This document shows, piece by piece, positions 6,888 to 18,000 of a stretch of 64,000 nucleotides of DNA. The stretch's first letter is position 1. Each line of letters begins with the position of its first letter. Where the stretch lies: the NCBI GenBank assembly GCA_002391235.1, contig DGRX01000004.1:169862-233861 (forward strand). The letters are read 5' to 3'. A program made the position numbers and the translations under genes. This stretch comes from Treponema sp. UBA4377 (GTDB lineage: Bacteria > Spirochaetota > Spirochaetia > Treponematales > Treponemataceae). The notes under the pieces were generated by a model, which ran no database searches, was not told the DNA's origin, and saw nothing but the letters and a program-made list of their open reading frames with translations.

Positions 6888-9800
6888 AAAAATTATTGTT
6901 GCTGACAGGACTTATTCTCTTTCTCTTTGCCGACGTTGCAAGCCTATTCGCTCGCGACGTAACCGAGCGGGCTGTTGAGAACATGAACAGCTGGCAGGAA
7001 AATTTTGACCTTGAGAACAAAAAAGGAAAATATAACGTTATCGTTACCGCTCGTGACAAAGGCGGCAACACAACTTATGGCGGCCCCTTCAACATTTTCA
7101 TTGACCCCAAATCCGACTTGCCCATTATCGGAATCACAAACCCAGAGCCCAATCTCCGCGTTCCCGGAAACCTAAACATTGTCGGAACTTGTTTGGATGA
7201 TGACGCAGTTGATTATGTAGAATTGATTCTTGACGGAGCGGAGCCTGTCCGCGCCAAGGGAAAGGAATTCTGGTCTTACTTCATCGACACAAGCAACATG
7301 GAAGAAGGAAACCACACCATTGAAGCTTATGGCGTGGACATCAACGGCGTTAAGGGAAACACCGTAAAGAACGTTTGGTGCCTTGACCGCAAAGTTCCTT
7401 TGACTGAAGTCACAAACTTCACTATGGGAACTTTGGTCAGCGGAACGATTCATTTTGAAGGAACGGTTGAAGACGGAAACGGCGTCACCGCGATGGACTT
7501 TTCTGTTGACGAAGGCGCGAATTTTGAGACAATCAAGCTTAAGCATGAAAAGAAATCTCCCAACGCCACGTTTGACTTTAACTTGGACACAAGAAAAATG
7601 CCAGACGGTCCGGCCGTAATGTGGTTTTTTGCCCACGACAGCCAAGGCTCGATCGGCTTTTATCCCTTCTTGCTTTTTGTAGACAACACAAAGCCAAAAA
7701 TCAACATAGCGTTCCCGCAAGAAAAGGTTCCGGTAAAGGGAGCCTTTGCCGCCGCAGGTTCGGCCAACGACATTGTAGGCCTTAAGTCGCTGACATGGGA
7801 ATACAACGGCGAAAAGGGAGACTTTGAAATCATCGCCGGAAACCCATATTGGGTTCACGAATTCCCGGACGTAAAAAAGAACAAGAACGGAAAGCTTACG
7901 ATTACAGCCGTCGACACCGCCGGCAACGTGAGCAGCGAAACGCGAAATGTAGTGATCGACCCAAACGGAGACAAGCCGCTTGTAAGGATTGATTGGCCGC
8001 AAGCCGGCGCCGCTCTTGGCAAAGCCGAAGAAATGTTTGTTCGCGGAATCGCGACTGACGACGACAATGTAAAGGCCGTTAGAATCGTCTTGGACGGAAG
8101 CGAGCTTGGCGTAATTGAGACTCAAAGCGTTTTCTACAAGAGCTTGATAGACTCTAAGAGTTTGGGCGGCGGCGCCCACAAAGTCAGCGTCAGCGCGATT
8201 GACATTTACGATGTGGAAGGCCCTGCCGCGGTTGTTGAATTTAAAACGACAGGCGAAAAGCCTTACTTTAACGGACTTAAAATTTCTGGCGGAACAGCGG
8301 CCGGCCCTGTTAATTACGGAAGCTTGATCAGCCCGGAACAGGGCGGCAATTTGGAGATCGAGGCCGCAAGCGCGGCGGGCTTTGCCAACGCTTGGTTCAC
8401 TGTGTCCAAGGGCGGAAGCAAAGGCGAGCAAAGGCAGCTTTCGGTAAGCGAAAAAGACGCAAAGAAAATTTTCTCAATTCCAATCAGCGAGCTTCCTTGG
8501 GGCGTTGTTGAATTGAAATTCCATGTAGAGGACACGCTTGGCCGCGAAGCCGATTATTCGACATGCGTTTACGTGGCCAACTTGACGGACATAAAGGCCG
8601 ACGACTCGTTTGAAATCGCCGAGAGCGTGCAGGACGAGCGCTTGACCGCGCGTATCGCGACGGTTAACGGCGAAGAATACAAGCGAGGAATGAGAATTGT
8701 GGCCAGCCCCGATCCAAAGGCCGCGCCGGTTACGATTGAGCTAGACATTCAGACAATGGAAACCGCTATCGTCGGCTACAAAGTTTGGGGACAAACGCGC
8801 CCCGGCGAGCGCGCCAGCTACGAGGCTAAGTCAATCACTTTGAGCAGGCTTGTAAAGGGCGAGCCGGCGCAAAGGGGCGTAATCAGCTTGACTGGACTCC
8901 CCGCGCGCGCGACAAACATTGAAATCACAGTCCAAATCGGAAAGGACTACACGCAAAAATTCGGCGGACAAATTTTAATCGCGCGCGAGCATGACGAATC
9001 CGACATTGAGGACACAAAGAAAATTTTCTGGGCGACAAACGGCGACACTTACTATAACGAAGACGCAGGAACTTATGTTTTGCCCCACAAGACTTTGACC
9101 GCTTACGTCAACGCGCCCGGCCCGATCACCGCCAGCGTCGTCGGCGGTTGGGCTGGAATGAGCGCCAACGTCGAAGGCAATGTAGTGACCTTAAGCTGCG
9201 ACAACGGCGGAACCTTTAGAGGCGTTCAAATTCGCGCCGTTGACGCCAACGGAAAGAGCTACACAAGCCAAGCCGTAAACTTGGTTGTCAGCGAAGACGG
9301 ACCGGTCTTTGACATTAAGGCTCCAGAATTCTTTGCCTGGGTCCGCAACTCTTTGCGCGTCCAGGGAACGGTTTCCGACCCGGCCGGCGTAACCCAGCTT
9401 GAGTACTCGCTTGACAACGGCGAAAACTGGAGCGTCATTCCGTTTAGAACCGGAGCGCAGACAGTTAATATTTACGTTGACATCAATTTGACAGAGCGCG
9501 AGGAAGGCTTGGTTCCGCTTGACATCCGCGCAAAAAACACTTCCGGCTTGATAAGCTATTACAGGTCGGCGGTTTGCAAGGACGTCACGCCGCCGGAAGC
9601 CAAAATAGTTGTTCCGGAAGCGGAAGCGGTTTTGAACGGCATAAACACAATCGCCATTTTGGCCAGCGACAACGGCGCTCTGGCAAAGACAGAGTACGGC
9701 TCTCCTACGTCAAGGGACGGCCGCGCTGGCGTTAGAAGAAGCCAGATTCCGCTTACGATTATGCCGCACACAATTGTCGGCGACGACGACTTGGCTTTGG

Positions 9801-12037
9801 ACCAAACAATGTCGTTCATCGTCACTGACGCGGCCGGAAACGAAACAAAGATAGAAGAGTTTGAATTTAAGGTTGACCGCGAAAGCGATTTGCCGGTTGT
9901 TCAAATTCAGCTTCCGTTTGAGAACCAGGTTATCACAAAAGACTTTACGATTTCCGGCGTTGTGCTTGACGACGACGGCCCTTGCACCGTTGCCTACAGA
10001 ATCGACAAGGGCCCCTTTAAGCCGGCCGCCGCCGAGCCCAGCTACAGCTTTAAGATTGACGTTCCGATTTCAGAGATGACGGACAACGAGCACATCATCT
10101 ACATGTACGCGATGGACATTAACGGAGTCCGCGGCCGCACTGTGGAGCAAAAGTTCCGCGTGTCGCTTGCCGAGCCTGTTTGCGAAATGACTTCGCCCGA
10201 CATCAACACGACTCAAAAAGAAATCGTAAGCCTAAAGGGAACCGCAAGCGACAAGAACGGAATCAAGAGCGTTGAAGTTTCGCTTGACAACGGCAACAGC
10301 TACAACTTGGCTGAGGGAACGACAAACTGGACTTACACGTTCGACACCCGCGTATTGCCCGACGGAACTCACGTAGTCTTTATCAGGACGACGGACAACT
10401 ACGACATCACTTCGTTGTATTCTTCTCAAATAAACACTGACAACACCAAGCCCGAAATCAACTTGGAGCTGCCGCTTGACGACTCGCAGACTTCAGGCCC
10501 CTTGTTCTTCTCCGGCTTTACTTTGGACAACATTAGCTTGGAAGAATTGACGCTGACCATCACAAGCTTGGACGGCCGCGCCGTTCCGTCTTCGTTCCGA
10601 AACAGAAAGATGAGCGTTGACCGCGTAATCACTGAAACCATCGACCTGACTCCGCTTGAGAACGGCTTGTACAACGTCAAGCTTACCGGAATCGACGCGG
10701 CCGGCAACCAGACCAGCGTAAGCCGCAACGTAACGTTGGACAAGAGAATCGCGGCCGCCAGCGTTGACATCTACTATCCTCTTAACGGCGAGCGCAAGCA
10801 GGGCGCCTTTACGATTGTTGGCTCCGTTCGCGCGGAACGCAAGATTGAAAAGTTGAATTTGTACTTTGACGACAAGGTTGTCGCCGAAACCACGCCAAGC
10901 GTGACCAACTACTATAAGTTCTCGATTGAAGAAGGCCAGTTTGAGGAAGGCTTGCACTCATACTTTGTGCGCGCCACTCTTGAAGGCGGAGCGACTATCA
11001 ATTCAATCAGGCAAACCGTTGACTACAACGCTTACGGACCTTGGGTAAGAATCGAAAACTTTGACTACGGCGACTTTGCCTACGACCGCCCGACAATCAA
11101 GGGAACGGCCGGCTATTCAATCAGCGACGCTGAAGTCATCGCCTCTAAGAAGAAGACCGGAAAGGATTTGAGAGAGGATCTTTCTTTGAGAAAGGTTGAA
11201 AGCGTGGAAATCAGCTTTAACAATGGACGAACGTTCACGCAGATAAGCAAAAAGGCAAAGTGGTCGTTTAGAATTGAAAACGACGACTTGGCCGAAGGAT
11301 ACCACTTCCTCTTGATAAGGGCAAAGATGGCTAACGGCGAAATCGCCGTTACCCGCTGCATCGTTCAAATTGACAAGACCGCGCCCTTTGTCCGCATCAT
11401 CGCGCCTGGAGTCGGCGGCCGCTACAACCAGAATTTGGTGTTCAGCGGTTTGGCCAACGACAACGTAGGCTTGTCGGAAGTCAAGCTTGCCTTGCGAAAA
11501 GGCGACAAGAACAGTTATGGCGTTCCTAAGTTCATTCAGGGCTTGTACATCGACACAAGCTTCTGGGGAGCCACGCTCTTTGACGTTGGCGTAGGCCTTA
11601 CGTTCTTTGACGACAACGTTCGCCTGCAGTTTAACTGGGGACAGTTTACGCAAACGCAGCGCGAAATATTCAAGCCGAACAGCCCGATGCGCTATGGCGG
11701 AAGCGCCGTTCTTGGATTTAAGATTATCGCCAACGTCGCCAACCTTCCGTTTGGCTGGATGTTCGGCCACGACTGGGACTGGCTTAGCGCCAACTTTGCG
11801 GTTGGAGCCAGCTTTAAGTACTTTAACGAAACGGCTTCTGGAAAAGGACAGATGTTGAGCGCCGTAATCACGCAAATTGAATTCCCAAGAATGCATTTTG
11901 CAAAGTTTAAGGCGTTCAAGACAATCAGCGCCTACACAGAATTCCAGTTGTGGTTTATTCCGACGGACACTAGCGGAATCGACATCGCTAGAGTTGTGTT
12001 CCAGTATTCGTTCGGCTTAAGAACGAACGTATTCTAA
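6884..12037 (+). CDS. Giant Ig-repeat protein with C-terminal outer-membrane barrel
   Basis: With ATG at 6884 the product has 1,717 residues and a standard signal peptide (MKKLLLLTGLILFLFADVAS, cleavage after LFA). An upstream TTG at 6764 in the same frame is not the start: the promoter lies inside that extension. Most of the protein is a chain of roughly 100-residue Ig-like beta-sandwich units. Each opens with a linker such as VDNTKPKINIAFP, TDNTKPEINLELP or IDKTAPFVRIIAP and contains a G-x-A-x-D core and a DG-H-x-hydrophobic strand. The last 170-180 residues change character: short amphipathic strands rich in Phe, Trp and Gly end in FQYSFGLRTNVF with a C-terminal Phe, as in outer-membrane barrels. 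The layout recalls an autotransporter (repeats exposed, barrel as anchor), but the barrel is small, about eight strands. The next gene starts 12 bases later. Confidence 0.82.
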   Translation: MKKLLLLTGLILFLFADVASLFARDVTERAVENMNSWQENFDLENKKGKYNVIVTARDKGGNTTYGGPFNIFIDPKSDLPIIGITNPEPNLRVPGNLNIVGTCLDDDAVDYVELILDGAEPVRAKGKEFWSYFIDTSNMEEGNHTIEAYGVDINGVKGNTVKNVWCLDRKVPLTEVTNFTMGTLVSGTIHFEGTVEDGNGVTAMDFSVDEGANFETIKLKHEKKSPNATFDFNLDTRKMPDGPAVMWFFAHDSQGSIGFYPFLLFVDNTKPKINIAFPQEKVPVKGAFAAAGSANDIVGLKSLTWEYNGEKGDFEIIAGNPYWVHEFPDVKKNKNGKLTITAVDTAGNVSSETRNVVIDPNGDKPLVRIDWPQAGAALGKAEEMFVRGIATDDDNVKAVRIVLDGSELGVIETQSVFYKSLIDSKSLGGGAHKVSVSAIDIYDVEGPAAVVEFKTTGEKPYFNGLKISGGTAAGPVNYGSLISPEQGGNLEIEAASAAGFANAWFTVSKGGSKGEQRQLSVSEKDAKKIFSIPISELPWGVVELKFHVEDTLGREADYSTCVYVANLTDIKADDSFEIAESVQDERLTARIATVNGEEYKRGMRIVASPDPKAAPVTIELDIQTMETAIVGYKVWGQTRPGERASYEAKSITLSRLVKGEPAQRGVISLTGLPARATNIEITVQIGKDYTQKFGGQILIAREHDESDIEDTKKIFWATNGDTYYNEDAGTYVLPHKTLTAYVNAPGPITASVVGGWAGMSANVEGNVVTLSCDNGGTFRGVQIRAVDANGKSYTSQAVNLVVSEDGPVFDIKAPEFFAWVRNSLRVQGTVSDPAGVTQLEYSLDNGENWSVIPFRTGAQTVNIYVDINLTEREEGLVPLDIRAKNTSGLISYYRSAVCKDVTPPEAKIVVPEAEAVLNGINTIAILASDNGALAKTEYGSPTSRDGRAGVRRSQIPLTIMPHTIVGDDDLALDQTMSFIVTDAAGNETKIEEFEFKVDRESDLPVVQIQLPFENQVITKDFTISGVVLDDDGPCTVAYRIDKGPFKPAAAEPSYSFKIDVPISEMTDNEHIIYMYAMDINGVRGRTVEQKFRVSLAEPVCEMTSPDINTTQKEIVSLKGTASDKNGIKSVEVSLDNGNSYNLAEGTTNWTYTFDTRVLPDGTHVVFIRTTDNYDITSLYSSQINTDNTKPEINLELPLDDSQTSGPLFFSGFTLDNISLEELTLTITSLDGRAVPSSFRNRKMSVDRVITETIDLTPLENGLYNVKLTGIDAAGNQTSVSRNVTLDKRIAAASVDIYYPLNGERKQGAFTIVGSVRAERKIEKLNLYFDDKVVAETTPSVTNYYKFSIEEGQFEEGLHSYFVRATLEGGATINSIRQTVDYNAYGPWVRIENFDYGDFAYDRPTIKGTAGYSISDAEVIASKKKTGKDLREDLSLRKVESVEISFNNGRTFTQISKKAKWSFRIENDDLAEGYHFLLIRAKMANGEIAVTRCIVQIDKTAPFVRIIAPGVGGRYNQNLVFSGLANDNVGLSEVKLALRKGDKNSYGVPKFIQGLYIDTSFWGATLFDVGVGLTFFDDNVRLQFNWGQFTQTQREIFKPNSPMRYGGSAVLGFKIIANVANLPFGWMFGHDWDWLSANFAVGASFKYFNETASGKGQMLSAVITQIEFPRMHFAKFKAFKTISAYTEFQLWFIPTDTSGIDIARVVFQYSFGLRTNVF

Positions 12038-12049
12038 GGAGGAACGCGG

Positions 12050-15000
12050 ATGAAAAAGCTGTCGCTTAAGAAAATCGCTCTTTCTCTTTTTGTGGCCGCG
12101 GCCGCGCTTTTGTGGACGACTTGCGACGTAGGCCTTGGCGAAGCGGTTGACAATGACGTGCCCTCTCTTACTGTTACGGGGCCGGCCAAGGCGTCTGTTT
12201 GTCGCGGCAAAGTCACGATTACCGGAACATGCTCCGACGACAAGGGCGTAAAGTCCGTTAACATTCTATTAAAGAACACAAGCACAGGCGTTTCTTATCC
12301 TTACAGCGGAATCATCGACACAAGCAAAAAGTCCGCCAGCGGCGCTTACACTTGGGAGCGAACCGTAAACGAGTTGGATCCAGTCACAGGAAAGTATCCG
12401 CTCCCAGACGGAAGCTATGTGGCCGACGTTACTGTAACCGACATCAACAAGCGCACAAGCGGCGTTTCCAGCACGGCCTTTGACATTGACAACACCGCGC
12501 CGTTCTTCTGCGTGACCAGCCCTTCAAGCCTTAAAATAGACGGCTCAAAAGTGTACGGCCGCTCCGTGACGATAAGCGGCGAGATTGCCGACGACCACGA
12601 CATAGCGAACATGAAAATCCGCGTGTTCCGCACGGACGCAAGCGGAAGCAGCTTGACAAAAATCACCGACCTTGCCCAGACTGAATTTAGCGGCTTTGAA
12701 ACCGCCGGAGGAACGACGGTTTACATCGCAAAGTATTTTGACGCGGAACCCGACGCGACAAACAAGGACGGAACCGAGAACCCTAACTACAAGCTTTACA
12801 AAAACTACAAGGCGATGTATGGAAGCGCCCCGCTTGGAAGCGACGTTTACCTTTACATCGTTCCAACATTGGAGGACACGGCTGGAAACGGAAGCGACCA
12901 CTGCTATGTCGCAAGCGCCTTAAGAAAATTGATTGCGCAAACTTGCGGCGTCGCTGAGACGATTGACTCTTTGCAAACCGCCCAGCTACAAAAAATCTAT
13001 AACGGAACCTACACTCTTCCAGAGTTGGACAAGGACGAGCAGGAAGAGATTCGCGACATTTTGAATGGCGAAAATGCTGCCGCAGACACTTATTATTGCG
13101 GAAAGGATCCTAGCGATCCAAGCGATCCAAGCAAAGAGTATCGATTTGCGGCCACTGTCAACTCGGACAACAATCCGACTTACGACTTTAACGGCTACGA
13201 AAATCCAACGTCAAATTGGGTTGGCGTCAACACAGGCGGAACGGTGACAATCACCTTAAAAGCCGGCCGCGACGGTTGGGGCATTTTGCCTTCAAGCCTA
13301 GAAGTGAACCTTTACGATTCCTCTAGCAGCGGAAACAAGGGAGCGCTTGCCTTTAGTTCTGCGACCGGAGCCGTCCTTGTCCGCGACGCGACAAACAAGG
13401 AGACCAAGGACATTGGAACATCCGTTACAAGCCAGTCTTATTACGTAACTCTTCCTTCTTTGAACGCTGGAAAATATTATTTGCTTGAGGCCACGGGAGA
13501 GGATGAAAACGACTGCGATTTGGCCGCGCTTAGCGGAAACAAGTACGGCTTTAAGGTAGCCGTTACAATCACGCCGCCTACATTGACCGCGCCGAACGAC
13601 ATGTTCTATATCAACGGAGCCGGAGTAAAGTCTAGCGGCGACTACAAGTTTAGAATTGACATTAAAGACGAGTCTGTGGAAATCCAGCAAAACGGCGTGA
13701 AAGTCACAGGCGTGATTTACGCAGACCACGTTGCCTCCAAGGGCTACCGTGACAATTACACTCCCGTAAAGACTGTTGAAAAAGAATATACAAGCCAAAT
13801 CGTAAAGAACCCCGACAACAGCTTTTACTTGGATGTTCCTATAAAGGATTTTGCCTTTAGCATTGACGGCGAAAAGAACTATACGATTGCCCTTATTGCA
13901 AGCGGCGCCTACAAAGACGGCGACGGAAACAAGCAATGGTCCAACGACAAGGTCTTTATGTTCTGGGCGGACAACAAAAAGCCGGAAGTGAATTTGGCCT
14001 CTCCAAAAGCGACGGAAACGTTGATTAGCGAAGACTTCTCAAGCTACGAAAAGGACGACGAAACATTAAAGACATACATTACGCCGACTGGAACTTGGAG
14101 CGACATCGGCGGTTCCGGCACCCGCAAGTTGTGGCACACAAGCGACGACACTGAAACTCCGTCAATTTCTTGGACGGCGGCTTCGGGCTACTATGTTCCA
14201 GGAACCGACTACTACGAAAAGCAGGCGACCGACTGCTACGGACTTGTCGACACCGACAAATTTGAGCCGGGAACGACAAGCGTGGCAGGCTTGTACACCT
14301 TGTCGTTGAACGGAACGGCAGGAAAGACTTGGACTCCCGTTGACGGCGCCAGCCAAAACGCTTCTAGCACTCCTTGGGAACAAAAGATTGAGATAGAGGA
14401 AGGCATTAACAAAATATTCCGCGTGGTCGGAGTTGACTCTGTCGGAAACTTGAGCGACGTTAAAGGAAAAACGGATTTGAAATACGACTTTGAGGCGCCA
14501 AAGGTTGAGTTGACAAGCGAGCCCGCCAGCAACGGCTATTACAATAAAAACGACTCAATGGACGAATCGGGCGTTCAACACGACTTTCCGATAAGCGCCA
14601 AGGCCAGCGACTCCTACAAGATTGACGCTAGCGGCGTTACCGTGACCGCGACTCTAAACGGCGCGGAGGTTCCAAGCGGAACAAGAGGCTATACATTCAC
14701 CAAGACCCAAACTGACGAAAAAACCGTCACAGTCGCGATTGTATTAAAGTCAGACGGAACAAGCGACGGCAAATGGAACTTTAAGATTGCGGCCAAGGAT
14801 TCGGCTGGCCGCGACGCGACGGCTCTTGAATGGACAAGAATCGTTGACACAATCGCTCCGACATTTGAAACGTTCACTACTCCCGCCAACATCAACGGAA
14901 CAAAAATCGCCATTGGAAGCGGCAGCGACAATACAAAGTGGACAAAATGGGAAAACTCTTGGTTCACGTCGACAGGCCTTGTCTTTAACGGAAACTTGAC

Positions 15001-18000
15001 GGACAGCTCTAGCGGCGTGGACAAGATTTCTTACGTTTTGACGCCCGTCGGCGCGACAGAGAGCATCCAAGGCCAAAAGACTTTGGAAGCCGCTTCCGGA
15101 ACGACACCATTTACGCTTACAGTGACCGGCTTTGAGCAAAGCGTCCGCAACGGCGCTTTGTTGACCGCAAACACGCTTACAGTAAAAGCCGTTGACAAGG
15201 CCGGAAACGAAAGCGCCGGCGAGCTTCTTGCGATAAACGTTGACCAAAGCCAGCCTGCGTTTGCCGCGGCTTGGTACACATACGTCGCAACAAGTCCCGC
15301 CGCCGCTGACCTTGCCAAGGCCGAAGGAATCATCATGTCCGACGGCAAAAAGGCGATGACAGTTTACGGAACGGTCTCTTGCCCATTAAGCGGCGTGGCC
15401 GGCCTTGCCTGGCAAATCGCCGGAACGGAAGTGACGCCCACAAGCGTTGAATGGACGACGGACACAGGCTTGGAGAGCGAATCCTCTTACATTGGAGCGG
15501 GATGGACCGCCTTGCCCGGTGAGTCTTACGCTGTTACCGGATGGAAGGCCGTCATTCCCGCAGCCTCGTTGGGAACGCCCGGCGACGCTAACCTTTCTAT
15601 TTCAAACAAAGCGCAAAAGACAACAAAAGACAGAGTCTTTGTCCTTGACAGCGACGTTAAGGCGCCGTCAATCGTTCTTAACACGCCCGACACAAGCATC
15701 GCCGCGTATGAGGCCGTTAACGCCGGAACGCCTGACCCAACAATTCCCACTAAAAAGCCCGACGGAAGCCCCGTTCCACCGACAAAGAGCGTAAACGGGA
15801 CCCTAAAGATTAGCGGAAGCACAAGCGACGACAAAGAGCTTGACGAGATAGGCATTTATCTTTCAAACGACAACACGGCGGCGATTTTGCCGGCCGACAC
15901 GGATATCACAAGCGAGAACACAGGCTCAAAGTACAACTGGACGATTCCGGCCTGCAAGTTTAGCGAGTATGACGCGGCGAACAAAGTTTACAAGTTTGCC
16001 GACGGAACAACCTTTACGGGAACCGCAAAGCCGGTTTACATAAAGATAAAGGCATCCGACAAGGCCAAAAACCAAACAATCGCGGTTTTCGAATACTCTG
16101 TAAACCCGGACAGCGACAGGCCGATTATTACGATCACCGCTCCGGACGACATCAGCGCGATGACCGCCAGCAATTACGTTTGGAAAAAGAACGATTCTAA
16201 GATTCGCGGAAAGGTCGAAGACGACGACGGATTCACCAACCTTAAGTTGGAATACTCCGTTGACGCCGGCGCGAATTGGACATTGCTTAACCTTACAAGC
16301 GGCGTCTTTGACTTCTTTGGCGACGGAAACGATTACGAAGGAAAGCACGACATCTTGTTCAAGGTTACGGACGCGGAGGGAACGGAATTTGTTTCCGGCG
16401 ACGGAACTGGAGACAACAAGACATGGCTCCGCCCGAAAATCAAGAAGGACGCCACGCACTTCTATGGAGAGACTGACAGCGACGATACGACCGTTTACAT
16501 TCAGATTGACACCAAAAAGCCGCAAATTCTCAGCAAGTCTTTCAAGGTTATTGAAAACGGCCAAGAAAAGTTTGACGCCGCCCTTGGAATTGTCGGCGGA
16601 ACTCGCAATAAATTCTGGCTCTTCTTCTACGCCACCGATCAAAGCGGCATTAACGACGATAAAGTTAACTTTGTCTTTAACGGAACGGAATACAGCAAGG
16701 CCGCCGGCAACTTGACGATTGCCTCAAAAGCTTATCCTGACGACGAAAGCAAGATTAAAAACAGCGGCGGCGCCGACGTTTACGACAACAACCCGGCGTT
16801 GAACGGCGCCCGCCTTGTGACTGTTGGACCGATTGACGTTAACGAAAGCGAAAGCAGCAAATGGGCCAGCGGCAGCTATGACGGAAAAATCACCGTATAC
16901 GACAACGCCGATATGTTTAGGGAAGAAAGCTTTGCTGTGGAGGTTGACAACGAAAAGCCGAAAATTTCCCGCATCGCGCCTTCAAGCAGCCAAACTGTTT
17001 CCGGCAACGTAAACCCATACGGAACGGTAAGCGGCGCCGAAAAGCTTTGGTTTAAGCTTAGCGGAAGCGACACAAGCCATGACGATTACACAGCCAGCGA
17101 CGTTATAAGCCAAAAGAGCTCTTTGATGTGGTACCTCTACTTTGACGGAGGAGCCACTGCAGAAGCAGAAACCCACGCAAAAACTTTAAGGCGCTTTATT
17201 GTCGACGATTTGCATGTTGCAACCGACGACGACATCGACGACGGAAGCTTTAAGGGTATTGTTCCTGTTTACCTTTGGATAAAAGCCCAGGACGCTGTAG
17301 GCAACTTTATCGAAGACAAATACTTGATTAAGTTTGATCCGCAAGGAAGCAGGCCTGAAGTTTCGTTCTCTTATCCCCTTGATGACAGCGAGACGATGGG
17401 CGAGGACATAAAGATTTACGGCGGCGCCAAGGCAAAGGACGTCAATCATCCCACAATCCAAGATGTCTTTGCGCAGATTGCGGTCCGCGACTCTTCCGCC
17501 GGCGACATCACGTCGTTCCCGACTGCCGACGACTGGATTTTCTTGAGAGGAAAGGGATACGCCGTTGTAAAGATGAGCGACGGTTCCGCCTGGACTGGAA
17601 GCGGAGACCCCGCTGAATACGCGATCCGTTCAACTGTAAACGGAAGCTCTTGGTCAATCAAGCTTAACGAGAACGGAAAAATCAATCCTCCGACAGGCGC
17701 GACATACAATGCCGCGATTCGCGTCAAGGCATACGACGGCGCCAACTACAGCGAAGAGGAAGTCAAGAAGTTCAAGATTGACGGCGACAATCCTTCGCTT
17801 AAGCTTTTGTACCTTGAGCAGTTTGGAGCCGACGGCTCGTCCGCGACAGCCACGGCCCAGCGCGACTACAAAGAAGGAGTTTATGTAACCGGAAAGTGGT
17901 TCTTGACCTTTGAATTGACGGACGGCCAAGGAATGGGCCTTGTCAAGATTGGAAAGGCCGCCACGCCCCTAGATGCGGCAAAGCCAGCCAATATTGTCAC

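Noticed and set aside
7172..8431. A 419-codon open frame on the - strand inside the first giant gene
   Set aside because: It mirrors a real coding frame with strong codon bias, shows no known domain or signal, and lacks a ribosome site or promoter. Many similar antisense frames occur across the giant genes.
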